DNA of 64,000 nt from positions 124,001 to 188,000 of the forward strand of contig NZ_WHUT02000003.1 in NCBI RefSeq assembly GCF_009380135.2, given 5' to 3'. Made by a program: the position numbers and the translations under genes. Source of the DNA: Fertoeibacter niger (GTDB lineage Bacteria; Pseudomonadota; Alphaproteobacteria; Rhodobacterales; Rhodobacteraceae). This document shows, piece by piece, positions 45,259-53,814 of the stretch; positions within the stretch are counted from its first letter, which is position 1, and the number at the start of each line of letters is the position of its first letter. The notes beneath the pieces were generated by a model, which was given only the letters and a program-made list of their open reading frames with translations, searched no databases and was not told where the DNA came from.

Positions 45259-45846
45259 ATGCGCAGCGCAGAGATCACCCGCACCACCGCCGAAACCACC
45301 ATCAGCCTGTCCGTCGATCTTGACGGAAACGGGTTTTACGAGGTGAAAACCGGCGTCGGCTTTTTCGATCACATGCTGGATCAGCTGGCCCGCCATTCGC
45401 TGATCGACATTACCCTGCGCGCGACGGGCGATCTGCATATCGACGACCACCACACGGTCGAGGATTGCGGCATCGCGCTGGGGCAGGCGCTGGCCCGGGC
45501 GCTGGGCGACAAGCGCGGCATCCGGCGCTATGGCGAGTGCCACCTGGCGATGGATGACGCGCAGGTGCGCTGCGCGCTGGATCTGTCGGGGCGGGCCTAT
45601 CTGGTGTGGAACGTGGCCTTCCCCACGCAGAAGATCGGCACGTTCGACACCGAACTGGTGCGCGAATTCTTTCAGGCGCTGGCCACCCATGGCGGCATCA
45701 CGCTGCATGTGGACATGATCCATGGCATCAACAGCCACCATATTGCCGAGGCGGCCTTCAAGGCGGTGGCCCGTGCCCTGCGCGCGGCGGTGGAGCATGA
45801 CCCGCGCAAGGCCGATGCCATCCCCTCGACCAAAGGCGTGCTGTGA
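45259..45846 (+). CDS. hisB: Imidazoleglycerol-phosphate dehydratase
   Basis: Sixth step of histidine synthesis, Mn-dependent. 195 residues. Metal-binding His-rich motifs: [57 protein letters not shown]. Monofunctional (no phosphatase domain), as usual in alphaproteobacteria. It starts the his cluster; two AT-rich hairpins lie between it and hisH. Confidence 0.97.
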   Translation: MRSAEITRTTAETTISLSVDLDGNGFYEVKTGVGFFDHMLDQLARHSLIDITLRATGDLHIDDHHTVEDCGIALGQALARALGDKRGIRRYGECHLAMDDAQVRCALDLSGRAYLVWNVAFPTQKIGTFDTELVREFFQALATHGGITLHVDMIHGINSHHIAEAAFKAVARALRAAVEHDPRKADAIPSTKGVL

Positions 45847-45855
45847 TGCGCGCGC

Positions 45856-45902
45856 CAAATTTTTTCGAGGAAAAAATTTGCAAGGATTTTCAAAAATCCT
45901 TG
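45856..45902. repeat. Two abutting AT-rich hairpins between hisB and hisH
   Basis: Hairpin 1: CAAATTTTTTC-gag-GAAAAAATTTG (45856-45880, perfect 11-bp stem). Hairpin 2: CAAGGATTTT-ca-AAAATCCTTG (45881-45902, perfect 10-bp stem). They touch end to end in a GC-rich region, with TTTGCAAGG at the joint. A similar structure lies at 52084-52122. They may act as an attenuator or mRNA-processing site. Confidence 0.75.
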
Positions 45903-45922
45903 GGCACCCGCACTGGTGACGC

Positions 45923-46564
45923 ATGGGCCTGACGGTTCTGGTCGATTACGACAGCGGCAACCTGCATTCCGCCGAAAAGGCCTTTCAGCGCATGGCGGCC
46001 GAGGTGGGCGCGGGCGACGTTCTGGTGTCTGACAGGCCCGAGGATGTGGCCCGCGCCGACCGGATCGTGCTGCCGGGCGACGGGGCCTTTCCGGCCTGCC
46101 GTCAGGCGTTGGGGGCCTATGGCGGGCTGTTCGAGGCGATCGAAGAGGCGGTGACGACGCGCGCGCGCCCCTTCCTTGGCATCTGCGTCGGCATGCAGAT
46201 GATGGCAAGCTGGGGCCGCGAATACACCGACACCCGGGGTTTCGACTGGATCGGCGGCGAGGTGGTGAAGATCACCCCCGATGACCCGGCGCTGAAAGTG
46301 CCGCATATGGGCTGGAACGATCTGGTGATCGACCATCCGCATGCGGTGCTGGCGGGCATTGCCACGGGCGACCATGCCTATTTCGTGCATTCCTATCATT
46401 TCCGCGTGGCCAACCCGGCCGAACGGCTGGCCCATGCCGATTATGGCACGGCCATCACCGCGATCATCGGGCGCGACACGATGGTGGGAACCCAGTTCCA
46501 CCCGGAAAAGTCACAAGCCACCGGGCTGCGCCTGATTGGCAATTTCCTGCGCTGGACCCCCTGA
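45923..46564 (+). CDS. hisH: Imidazole glycerol phosphate synthase, glutaminase subunit
   Basis: Class I glutamine amidotransferase that supplies ammonia to HisF. 213 residues. Motifs: VDYDSGNLHSAEKAFQRM, LPGDGAFPACRQAL, FLGICVGMQMMAS (nucleophile Cys) and GTQFHPEKSQATG (catalytic His-x-Glu). It is followed immediately by a glutaminase gene (TGA then GTG). Confidence 0.96.
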   Translation: MGLTVLVDYDSGNLHSAEKAFQRMAAEVGAGDVLVSDRPEDVARADRIVLPGDGAFPACRQALGAYGGLFEAIEEAVTTRARPFLGICVGMQMMASWGREYTDTRGFDWIGGEVVKITPDDPALKVPHMGWNDLVIDHPHAVLAGIATGDHAYFVHSYHFRVANPAERLAHADYGTAITAIIGRDTMVGTQFHPEKSQATGLRLIGNFLRWTP

Positions 46565-47476
46565 GTGGATCTGGCCGCCATCCTGCAAGGGATCGGGGCC
46601 GACATGGCCGCTGCCCCCGACCGGGGCCGGGTGGCTGATTATATCCCCGAACTGGCGCAGGTTGACCCCGCCCGTTTCGGCATCGCCGTGGCCTTGGCCG
46701 ATGGGCGGATGCTGACGGCGGGCGATGCCACCGTGCCGTTTTCCATCCAGTCGATTTCCAAGGTGTTCACACTGGCGATTGCGCTGGGGCGTCTTGGCGA
46801 CCAGCTTTGGGCGCGGGTGGGGCGCGAGCCTTCGGGCCATGCCTTCAACTCGATCCTGCAACTGGAGTATGAAAAGGGCATCCCACGCAACCCCTTCATC
46901 AACGCTGGGGCCATAGTCGTCACCGATGCGATCCTTGCGGGCCATGCCCCGCGCGAGGTGCTGGGCGAGCTTTTGACCTTCATCCGCACCGCCGCAGGGG
47001 ATGACGACATCCACATCAACCAGCGTGTCGCACGGTCCGAAACCGAAACCGGGCATCGCAACATGGCGCTGGCACATTTTCTGCGGGCGCATGGCAACCT
47101 GCTGAATCCGCCGGAAAAAACGCTGGGCACCTATTTCCACCAATGCGCGGTGGACATGACTTGCACACAACTGGCCCGTGCGGGGCGGTTCCTGATGGCG
47201 GCCCCCGGCATGCCGCATCTGGTGTCACCGTCCCGCGTGCGGCGGATCAACGCGCTGATGATGACCTGCGGGCATTACGACGCCTCGGGCGATTTCGCCT
47301 ATCGCGTGGGCCTGCCGGGCAAGTCGGGCGTGGGCGGCGGCATTCTGGCGGTGGCGCCGGGGCGGGCCAGCATCGCCGTCTGGTCCCCCGGCCTGAACGA
47401 CCGGGGAAACTCGCATCTGGGCAGCCTTGCGATGGAGCGTCTGGCCCGGGCTACCGGCTGGTCGGTGTTCGGCTGA
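46565..47476 (+). CDS. glsA: Glutaminase, serine-dependent (GlsA family)
   Basis: Hydrolyses glutamine to glutamate and ammonia. 303 residues, with the beta-lactamase-like SxxK motif [10 protein letters not shown] (Ser63, Lys66), [16 protein letters not shown] and [36 protein letters not shown]. The GTG start directly abuts the hisH stop, so it is co-transcribed with histidine genes; a functional link is not known. It is convergent with an aldo-keto reductase gene, with a GGCTGA/TCAGCC hairpin over the two stops. Confidence 0.95.
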   Translation: MDLAAILQGIGADMAAAPDRGRVADYIPELAQVDPARFGIAVALADGRMLTAGDATVPFSIQSISKVFTLAIALGRLGDQLWARVGREPSGHAFNSILQLEYEKGIPRNPFINAGAIVVTDAILAGHAPREVLGELLTFIRTAAGDDDIHINQRVARSETETGHRNMALAHFLRAHGNLLNPPEKTLGTYFHQCAVDMTCTQLARAGRFLMAAPGMPHLVSPSRVRRINALMMTCGHYDASGDFAYRVGLPGKSGVGGGILAVAPGRASIAVWSPGLNDRGNSHLGSLAMERLARATGWSVFG

Positions 47477-47480
47477 GTGT

Positions 47481-48596
47481 TCAGCCCGGCCAGCCCGACA
47501 CCTGCGCACCACCGAACACCACCTGGCTACGCACGGCCGGGGTGAACAGGCCATACAGCATGCGCGGGCTGTCCGGCGCGCTGACCGCATCCAGTGCCGC
47601 GCGCTGCGCGTCTGTCAGCACCACGCCCAAAGCCGCGGCATTGTCGCCCACCTGCGCCGCGCGGCTGACGCCCATCAACACCGATGCCACCCCGGGCCGC
47701 CCCGCCACCCAGGCCAGCGCCACCCGTGCCGGGCTTTGCCCTGCATCCGCCGCCACCTGCCGCAACACATCGACGATGCGCCAGTTCTTTTCGGTAAACA
47801 GCGAGTCGCCAAAGGGGTTGGCCCCGTCCAGCCGCTTGTCATCCTCGGGCCGCACCTCGCCTGCGACCGCCGCATCACGCGGCACTCCGCCTTGGCGCGG
47901 GGCTGCCGCCTCGACCGTCGCGCGGTCGTATTTCCCGGCCAGCAGGCCATAGGCCAGCGGGCTCCACGGCATCAGGCCCATGCCAAAGGTGCGGGCCAGT
48001 GGCACATGCTCATCCTCCACGTCGCGGTTCACCAGCGCATAGAAATATTGCAGCGCCACCGGCCCCGGCAGGCCGCGCACCTGCGCCAGCGTGGCAAGCT
48101 GCGCCACGAACCAGGCCGGAGAGTTGGAAAGGCCCCAGTAGCGGATTTTGCCAGCCCGCACCATTCCCGCCATGGTTTCAAGCAGTTCCTCGGCAGGGGT
48201 GACGCCATCCCAGATATGCAGCCAGTAAAGATCGACGTAGTCGGTGCGCAGCCGCCGCAGCGAACGTTCCAGCGACGCCAGCAGGTGTTTTGCCCCGCTG
48301 CCGCCCTGATGCACCCCCTGCCCCGCCGCGAACCCCGACTTGGTGGCCAGCACGATCTGGTCGCGCAGACCGCGTTCGGCGATGAAATCGCCCAGCATTT
48401 CCTCGCTGCGTCCGGCGGAATAGACATCGGCTGTGTCCACGAAATTGCCGCCCGCCTCGGTATAGGCGTCGAACACGGCGCGGGATTCGGGCTCGGCCAT
48501 GCCCCAGCGCGCGGTGCCGAAGGTCATGGTGCCCAGCGCCATCGGGCTGACGACAAGGCCGGAACGGCCCAGCGTGCGGTAATCGGTCAGGGGCAT
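47481..48596 (-). CDS. Aldo-keto reductase
   Basis: An NADPH-dependent oxidoreductase of 371 residues, AKR fold. Seen: LGRSGLVVSPMALGTMTFG, FVDTADVYSAGRSEEMLGDFIAE with the catalytic Asp and Tyr, VLATKSGFA (Lys), and YVDLYWLHIWDGVTPAEELLETM with the catalytic His. The insert NRDVEDEHVPLARTFGMGLMPWSPLAYGLLAGKYDR is typical of AKR11/12-like members. Divergent from a TetR regulator that likely controls it. Substrate unknown. Confidence 0.9.
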   Translation of the reverse strand: MPLTDYRTLGRSGLVVSPMALGTMTFGTARWGMAEPESRAVFDAYTEAGGNFVDTADVYSAGRSEEMLGDFIAERGLRDQIVLATKSGFAAGQGVHQGGSGAKHLLASLERSLRRLRTDYVDLYWLHIWDGVTPAEELLETMAGMVRAGKIRYWGLSNSPAWFVAQLATLAQVRGLPGPVALQYFYALVNRDVEDEHVPLARTFGMGLMPWSPLAYGLLAGKYDRATVEAAAPRQGGVPRDAAVAGEVRPEDDKRLDGANPFGDSLFTEKNWRIVDVLRQVAADAGQSPARVALAWVAGRPGVASVLMGVSRAAQVGDNAAALGVVLTDAQRAALDAVSAPDSPRMLYGLFTPAVRSQVVFGGAQVSGWPG

Positions 48597-48604
48597 GATC
48601 TGTC

Positions 48605-48626
48605 TTTCATAGTGGTTGATATGAAA
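48605..48626. promoter_or_regulatory. TetR operator copy 1 (AKR promoter)
   Basis: TTTCATA-N8-TATGAAA, perfect 7-bp arms, nine bases from the aldo-keto reductase ATG. Confidence 0.7.
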
Positions 48627-48659
48627 CGCATGACAGGTCTTGCACCGCCCCGCAAGCTG

Positions 48660-48681
48660 TTTCATATTGATCGCTATGGAA
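48660..48681. promoter_or_regulatory. TetR operator copy 2 (overlapping the TetR start)
   Basis: TTTCATA-N8-TATGGAA, one mismatch from copy 1, with centres 55 bp apart. It includes the start codon of the tetR-like gene at 48676, suggesting autorepression. Confidence 0.65.
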
Positions 48682-49290
48682 CATGCCCGCCGCAAGACCG
48701 GCCGCCCGCTGTCGTTTGACCGCGAGGCGGCGCTTCACAGCGCCATGCTGCTGTTCTGGCGGCATGGGTATGAGGCCACATCGCTGGCGGATCTGACGGC
48801 GGCGATGGGCATCACACCACCCAGCCTGTATGCGGCCTATGGTGACAAGAAGCGGTTGTTTCTGGCGGCGGTGGATCTGTATCTGTCAGGCCCCGTCACG
48901 ACAGAGGGCATCATCGACAATGCCCCCAGCGCAAGGGCAGCGGCCCTGGGGCTGTTGCAGGCGGGGGCCATCGGCAATACCGGCGCCGATACGCCGCCCG
49001 GCTGTCTGCTGGCCACGGCCGCCATCAGCTGTTCGGCGGGGGCGGCAGATGTGCAGGCGGAACTGGCCGCAATACGCGGCCGGATCGTGGACGCATTGCG
49101 CGGCCGGATCAGCAAGGACATCGCCGCTGGCGTCCTGCCCCCCGGCACCGATGCCGATGCGCTGGCGGCATATGTGATGGCCCTCCTTCAGGGCCTGTCA
49201 ACGCTGGCGCGCGACGGCGCGCCGCGCGACAGGTTGCTGCGGGTAATAGACGTGGCGATGCTGTGCTGGCCGTCGCGGGAACCCGGATAG
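48676..49290 (+). CDS. TetR/AcrR-family regulator
   Basis: A 204-residue repressor. HTH: AMLLFWRHGYEATSLADLTAAMGITPPSLYAAYGDKKRLFLAAVDLYL; the C-terminal domain resembles TetR_C_13-type (GCLLATAAISCSAGAADVQ, AAYVMALLQGLSTLARDGA). The ATG at 48676 (MEHARRKTGRP) fits; an in-frame ATG at 48640 would begin upstream of an operator copy. It is divergent from an aldo-keto reductase, with two matching operator sites in the 79-bp gap. Confidence 0.9.
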   Translation: MEHARRKTGRPLSFDREAALHSAMLLFWRHGYEATSLADLTAAMGITPPSLYAAYGDKKRLFLAAVDLYLSGPVTTEGIIDNAPSARAAALGLLQAGAIGNTGADTPPGCLLATAAISCSAGAADVQAELAAIRGRIVDALRGRISKDIAAGVLPPGTDADALAAYVMALLQGLSTLARDGAPRDRLLRVIDVAMLCWPSREPG

Positions 49291-49297
49291 ACCTGTA

Positions 49298-49681
49298 TCA
49301 GTTCACCCGGCTCCACGTCTGCTTCTTGCAGATCAGCCCGCCCGCCACGCAACCCGCCAGTTTCATCGAATTGCCGTTCAATTCGATGCCACCGACATAG
49401 ATCTTGTTGTTGGCCGGGCGCCAGACCTTGCCCTCATAGGTGCCGTCGCTTTGCAGCACCATGTCGATGACCAGTTGCTTGCCGATGTTTTCCGACGCGT
49501 ATTCGGCCCCGTCCTTGAACGTGCGCGAGATGACGCCACAGAAGGCCCCGCCACAGGGCGCGATGGTGACATGGGCATAGGCCCCGTCATCCACCTGGGT
49601 CTGCCAGACCCCTTCGACCGGGTCGGCAAGGGCGGCCCCGGCTGCGAACACGATTGCGGCGGCGAGTGCGATGAATTTCAT
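49298..49681 (-). CDS. Periplasmic DUF2147 family protein
   Basis: A 127-residue exported protein. Signal peptide MKFIALAAAIVFAAGAALA followed by DPVEGVWQT. The DUF2147 core is seen: GVWQTQVDDGAYAHVTIAPCGGAFCGVISR, KVWRPANNKIYVGGIELNGNSMKLAGCVAGGLICKKQTWSRV, with paired cysteines. Role unknown. GGGAGGAGG precedes the ATG. Confidence 0.9.
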   Translation of the reverse strand: MKFIALAAAIVFAAGAALADPVEGVWQTQVDDGAYAHVTIAPCGGAFCGVISRTFKDGAEYASENIGKQLVIDMVLQSDGTYEGKVWRPANNKIYVGGIELNGNSMKLAGCVAGGLICKKQTWSRVN

Positions 49682-49840
49682 GTGATCCTCCTCCCTGAAG
49701 GTTGATTTGACTATCCGCGACCGTGGCCGATTCCGGCAAGCGTGACGTGGGGTCGCGCGATCCGGGCAGGTCTGCGGCGCAGACCTTGGCAATCGGCCCC
49801 CGCCATGCGAAATGGGCGCGGCAATCAGCCGGAGCCTGCC

Positions 49841-50560
49841 ATGATCCTCTATCCCGCCATTGATCTGAAAGACGGCCAGTGCGTGCGCCTGCTGCGCGGC
49901 GAGATGACGGCCGCCACCGTGTTCGGCGATGATCCGGCAGCGCAGGCGGCGGCCTTTGCCGGTGCAGGCTGCGCGTGGCTGCATCTGGTCGATCTGAACG
50001 GCGCCTTCGCGGGCCAGCCGGTGAACGGCGCGGCGGTCGAGGCGATATTGGCGCGGGTGAAGGTGCCCTGCCAGCTTGGCGGCGGCATCCGCGACATGGC
50101 GACGATCGAGGGCTGGCTGGCCAAGGGTCTGGCGCGGGTGATCCTGGGCACTGTGGCGGTGGAAAACCCCGCACTGGTGCGCGAGGCGGCACGCGCCTTT
50201 CCCGGCCGGGTCGCCGTGGGCATCGACGCCCGCAAGGGCGTCGTCGCCACCAAGGGCTGGGCGCATGAGACCGGCGTGCAGGCCACGGATCTGGCCCGCA
50301 GTTTCGAGGACGCCGGGGTGGCCGCCATCATCTACACCGACATCGACCGCGACGGCGCGATGCAGGGGCCCAACATCGCGGCCACCGAGGCGCTGGCCCG
50401 CGCCGTCAGCATCCCCGTCATCGCCTCGGGCGGTGTGGCATCGCTGGCCGACCTGATCGCCCTGCGCGACACGGGGGTGATCGCCGGTGCCATCTCGGGC
50501 CGCGCCCTGTATGATGGGGCGATTGATCTGGCGGCGGCGCTGGCGGCGCTGGCCCGCTGA
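49841..50560 (+). CDS. hisA: ProFAR isomerase (phosphoribosylformimino-5-aminoimidazole carboxamide ribotide isomerase)
   Basis: Fourth step of histidine synthesis; TIM barrel, 239 residues. [22 protein letters not shown] with the first catalytic Asp, [32 protein letters not shown] with the second Asp, and [17 protein letters not shown]. The longer frame from 49742 is not needed. A dispersed repeat and 101 bp separate it from hisF. Confidence 0.97.
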   Translation: MILYPAIDLKDGQCVRLLRGEMTAATVFGDDPAAQAAAFAGAGCAWLHLVDLNGAFAGQPVNGAAVEAILARVKVPCQLGGGIRDMATIEGWLAKGLARVILGTVAVENPALVREAARAFPGRVAVGIDARKGVVATKGWAHETGVQATDLARSFEDAGVAAIIYTDIDRDGAMQGPNIAATEALARAVSIPVIASGGVASLADLIALRDTGVIAGAISGRALYDGAIDLAAALAALAR

Positions 50561-50566
50561 CCCGCT

Positions 50567-50640
50567 CTTTCCAGACAGAAATATCCTCGGGGGTGAGCCC
50601 GAAGGGCGAGGGGGCAGACAGCCCCCTTCCCCGCCCCGCC
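50567..50640 (+). repeat. Dispersed Rhodobacterales repeat with nested hairpins
   Basis: Starts CTCTTTCCAGACAGAAATATC, followed by a hairpin GCCC-gaa-GGGC and then GGGGGcagacagCCCCC. It fills most of the gap between hisA and hisF. I recall this type of element as common between genes in Rhodobacteraceae; that is from memory. Confidence 0.65.
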
Positions 50641-50661
50641 CTGCCGCGCTAAGGTCTGCCC

Positions 50662-51420
50662 ATGCTGAAAACCCGCATCATTCCCTGCCTTGACGTGGCC
50701 GATGGCCGTGTGGTCAAGGGCGTCAACTTCACCAACCTGCGTGATGCGGGCGACCCGGTGGAGGCCGCACGCGCCTATGATGCGGCCGGGGCGGACGAGC
50801 TGTGTTTCCTCGACATCCACGCCACCCATGAAAACCGCGGCACGATGTTCGATCTGGTCACGCGCACGGCGGAACAATGCTTCATGCCGCTGACGGTGGG
50901 CGGCGGGGTGCGCACGCACCACGATGTGCGCGCGCTGCTGCTGGCGGGGGCCGACAAGGTGTCGTTCAACTCTGCCGCCGTGGCCGATCCCGATGTGGTG
51001 CGCGATGCCGCTGACCGTTTCGGCAGCCAGTGCATCGTGGTGGCGATTGATGCGAAAACCGTGGCCCCGGGGCGGTGGGAGATTTTCACCCATGGCGGGC
51101 GCAAACCCACCGGCATCGACGCGGTGGAATTTGCGCGCACGGTAGCGGCGAAAGGGGCGGGGGAAATCCTGCTCACCTCAATGGACCGCGACGGCACCCG
51201 TGCAGGCTTCAACCTGGCCCTGACCCGCGCCATTTCGGATGCGGTCAGCGTCCCCGTCATCGCCTCGGGCGGGGTCGGCACGCTGGATCATCTGGTGGAG
51301 GGTGTGACTTTGGGCGGCGCTTCCGCCGTGCTGGCCGCCTCGATCTTCCACTTCGGTGAATTCACCATTGCGCAGGCCAAGGCCCACATGGCCGCCGCCG
51401 GCATCCCGGTGCGGCTGTGA
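50662..51420 (+). CDS. hisF: Imidazole glycerol phosphate synthase, cyclase subunit
   Basis: Forms IGP and AICAR using ammonia from HisH. 252 residues, TIM barrel. [28 protein letters not shown] (catalytic Asp), [57 protein letters not shown] (second Asp), [17 protein letters not shown]. It overlaps hisE by 4 bp. Confidence 0.97.
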   Translation: MLKTRIIPCLDVADGRVVKGVNFTNLRDAGDPVEAARAYDAAGADELCFLDIHATHENRGTMFDLVTRTAEQCFMPLTVGGGVRTHHDVRALLLAGADKVSFNSAAVADPDVVRDAADRFGSQCIVVAIDAKTVAPGRWEIFTHGGRKPTGIDAVEFARTVAAKGAGEILLTSMDRDGTRAGFNLALTRAISDAVSVPVIASGGVGTLDHLVEGVTLGGASAVLAASIFHFGEFTIAQAKAHMAAAGIPVRL

Positions 51421-51734
51421 ACGGCTCTGCGCTGGAACGCCTCGCCGCCACTATCGCGGCCCGCAAGGGGGCGGATCCTGACAGTTCCTGGACCGCGAAA
51501 CTGCTGGCCAAGGGCCCGGAAAAATGCGCCGAGAAATTCGGCGAGGAAGCCATCGAGGCGATCATCGAGGCGGTGAAGGGCGACCGTGAACGGCTGACAG
51601 CCGAGGCGGCGGATGTGCTTTATCACCTGCTGGTCATGCTGGCAGCCCGCGATGTGACGCTGGCCGAGGTGCTGGCCGAGCTTGACCGGCGCGAGGGTGT
51701 ATCCGGGCTGGCCGAAAAGGCCGCGCGCGGCTAG
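51417..51734 (+). CDS. hisE: Phosphoribosyl-ATP pyrophosphatase
   Basis: Second step of histidine synthesis, 105 residues. Motifs: [29 protein letters not shown] and [29 protein letters not shown], with the metal-binding Glu and Asp of the MazG-like fold. GTG start overlaps the hisF stop. Confidence 0.95.
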   Translation: MNGSALERLAATIAARKGADPDSSWTAKLLAKGPEKCAEKFGEEAIEAIIEAVKGDRERLTAEAADVLYHLLVMLAARDVTLAEVLAELDRREGVSGLAEKAARG

Positions 51735-51759
51735 GCTGAGGAAAAACCCGGAGCGTGCC

Positions 51760-52050
51760 ATGCCGAAAATCGCCGTCGAGAATGCGCTGCAACCCGGCAA
51801 GACCTACAATGTCGATGCCGGGAAATTCACCGCCATGCGCGCGGCGGTGCTGGCCGTGGTGCCCGATGCCCCGCCTGGCCTGACCCCGGCCCAGATCATT
51901 GCCGCCGTTGCCCCCCACCTGCCGCCCGCGCTGTTCCCGGGCGGGGAAAAGGCCGGATGGTGGGTGAAAGCCGTGCAACTGGATCTGGAGGCCAAGGGCG
52001 TGCTGCATCGCGCCGCAAAGCCCCCGGTGCGGCTATGGCGGGCGGGCTGA
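51760..52050 (+). CDS. Conserved hypothetical protein (DUF6958-like)
   Basis: A 96-residue protein starting MPKIAVENALQPGKTYNVDA. Conserved-looking segments KFTAMRAAVLAVVPDAPPGLT and LPPALFPGGEKAGWWVKAVQLDLEAKG match a family I recall as DUF6958; assignment is tentative. No signal peptide. It follows hisE by 25 bp on the same strand and may be in the operon. Function unknown. Confidence 0.75.
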   Translation: MPKIAVENALQPGKTYNVDAGKFTAMRAAVLAVVPDAPPGLTPAQIIAAVAPHLPPALFPGGEKAGWWVKAVQLDLEAKGVLHRAAKPPVRLWRAG

Positions 52051-52083
52051 GACCCCCGCCGGTCGCCCGCACTGCACCCGAAC

Positions 52084-52122
52084 GTTCTCGAGAACTTTTT
52101 GCAAAAATCTTCGAAGATTTTT
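52084..52122. repeat. Cluster of three overlapping AT-rich palindromes
   Basis: GTTCTCGAGAAC (52084-52095), TTTTTGCAAAAA (52096-52107) and a 20-bp palindrome of arms AAAAATCTTC/GAAGATTTTT (52103-52122). It lies between convergent genes and shows the same hairpin-TTTGCAA-hairpin layout as the hisB-hisH element. It probably works as a bidirectional terminator. Confidence 0.75.
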
Positions 52123-52127
52123 TGGGC

Positions 52128-52553
52128 CTACAGCCCCAAACGCGGAATTTCGATGGCCGGGCAGCGGTTCTGCACGACCCTTACACCCTGCGCCTCGGCC
52201 AGCGCCGCTGCCGCCGCATTCTCCACCCCCAGCTGCATCCAGACCGTGCGCAGCCCCGGCAGATGCGCCAAAGCCTCATCCACTACCGGCCCCACCGCAT
52301 CAGACCGCCGGAAGATATCGACCATATCCACCGGCACATCGGCGGGGATCGACGCCAGATCGGGATAGATCACCTCGCCCAGCGCCGTGCCGCCCGCCTG
52401 CCCGGGGTTGACCGGAATCACCCGGTAGCCCCGCCCCGCCAGCCATGCCGCAACCCGGTGGCTGGGACGGTCGGCATTCGGTGACCAGCCGACAAGGGCG
52501 ATCACCCGGGTCGTGGTCAGAATGTCGCGCAGTTGATCATCTGACGGGTTCAT
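52128..52553 (-). CDS. CoA-binding domain protein (YccU-like)
   Basis: A 141-residue Rossmann-fold protein. VIALVGWSPNADRPSHRVAAWLAGRGYRVIPVNPG is the CoA-binding signature; SIPADVPVDMVDIFRRSDAVGPVVDEAL and WMQLGVENAAAAALAEAQGVRVVQNRCPAIE complete the family pattern. AAGGAG precedes the ATG at 52553. It is convergent with the hypothetical gene after hisE. Precise role unknown. Confidence 0.92.
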   Translation of the reverse strand: MNPSDDQLRDILTTTRVIALVGWSPNADRPSHRVAAWLAGRGYRVIPVNPGQAGGTALGEVIYPDLASIPADVPVDMVDIFRRSDAVGPVVDEALAHLPGLRTVWMQLGVENAAAAALAEAQGVRVVQNRCPAIEIPRLGL

Positions 52554-52631
52554 CGGTTCTTCTCCTTGGGGCATCGGGTGCAGCCGGGCTTTGCCAGCGT
52601 CAGACACCACAGATACCCCGGCTTGGGCCAT

Positions 52632-52664
52632 AAAAAAAGCGCCCGTGCCAAAGGGGACGGGCGC
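52632..52664 (-). terminator. Intrinsic terminator on the minus strand, far downstream of rlmB
   Basis: On the minus strand ACGGGCGC/GCGCCCGT pairing (52657-52664 with 52639-52646) is followed by TTTTTTT (52638-52632). It is 180 bp past the rlmB stop, so either rlmB has a long 3' UTR or there is an independent small transcript. Confidence 0.85.
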
Positions 52665-52841
52665 AGTGGCGGAACGAGGGACAGTGAAGTTCGAACGGGG
52701 GTTCCGACCCCGCTCTGGTTACAAAATAGCAACAGGCCCGCCGGAAAAAAGGCCCGGTCGCGCAACTGTGAACCCCATGCATCGGCGTCTGGTTGGCCTG
52801 AAGCGCCCTGCCGCCATGCGCGACATGCGCAATATATGCGA

Positions 52842-53630
52842 CTACCTCTGGCTCACCGCATAAAGCGCCACAGCCGCCGCGTTCGATACATTCAGCGAAC
52901 CGAAATCCCCCGCCGCAGGCACCCGCACCAGCTTGTCGCAGGTGTCACGGGTCTTGTCGCGCAGGCCCGGCCCCTCGGCCCCCAGCACCAGCCCGATGGG
53001 CCGCGTGCCCGCCGCAGCAACCGCCTCGGCCAGCGTTTCCGTCGCCTCGCCGTCCAGCCCCAGCAGCACATAACCCATGGATTTCAGGCTTTCCATCGCA
53101 TCGGCCAGATTGACGACGCGCAAATAGGGCTGACGTTCCAGCGCGCCGCTGGCCGTCTTGGCCAAAGCGCCGGTTTCGGGGGCCGAATGGCGCTGGGGTG
53201 CGATCACCGCCCGCGCGCCGAACACCTCGGCCGACCGCAGCACCGCGCCCACGTTATGCGGGTCTGTCACCCGGTCCAGCAGAACCACCAGCGGCGCACC
53301 GGTGCCCGACACGCAGATATCCTCCAGCCGCCCCCAGTTCAGCGGCCGCACCTCCAGTGCCGCCCCCTGATGCACCGACCCCTCGTCGATCGGCACGTCA
53401 AACCGGCGCGGATCGACAATCTCCGGCTCCATCCCCGCCTCAGCCACCGCCTCTTCCAGCTTGTCGAAGGCGTTCTTGGTCAGCACCAGCCGCAGCTTTT
53501 CCCGCGCCGGGTTCACCAGCGCGTCGCGCACCGCATGCAGGCCGAACAGCCAGACGGTTTCCTTTTCCGCCGTGCGACGGGCGCGTTCCTTGTCGATCAC
53601 CCAGGAAGGTTTCTGCGATCCCGTCGTCAT
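52842..53630 (-). CDS. rlmB: 23S rRNA (guanosine-2'-O-)-methyltransferase RlmB
   Basis: SpoU-family methyltransferase that modifies G2251 of 23S rRNA. 262 residues. Substrate-binding domain VWLFGLHAVRDALVNPAREKLRLVLT; SPOUT knot with VVLLDRVTDPHNVGAVLRSAEVFGARAVI, GLVLGAEGPGLRDKTRDTCDKLVRVP and GSLNVSNAAAVALYAV. The ATG at 53630 is chosen (MTTGSQKPSWVIDKERARR); the longer frame to 53747 is not supported. Adjacent to tRNA-Tyr on the other strand. Confidence 0.95.
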   Translation of the reverse strand: MTTGSQKPSWVIDKERARRTAEKETVWLFGLHAVRDALVNPAREKLRLVLTKNAFDKLEEAVAEAGMEPEIVDPRRFDVPIDEGSVHQGAALEVRPLNWGRLEDICVSGTGAPLVVLLDRVTDPHNVGAVLRSAEVFGARAVIAPQRHSAPETGALAKTASGALERQPYLRVVNLADAMESLKSMGYVLLGLDGEATETLAEAVAAAGTRPIGLVLGAEGPGLRDKTRDTCDKLVRVPAAGDFGSLNVSNAAAVALYAVSQR

Positions 53631-53814
53631 GCTTTGCCCCGCTGCCAGCCGCCACAGCCCCGGCTGCGCGGCAGAGACAATGCGGCGCAGGGCCGGTGCG
53701 TGCAAGCGAAAACGGCCCCGCCCCGTGCAGGCTGCCTGTGAACCCACCCAACGTTGCCCCCTTCACTTTCCGCCTTGACGCCCCCCCACCCCTTCGCTAA
53801 TCACGCCCCTCAGT

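Noticed and set aside
52680-52720. tRNA-like GTTCGAAC segment downstream of rlmB
   Set aside because: No cloverleaf can be folded around it on either strand; it is only an 8-bp palindrome.
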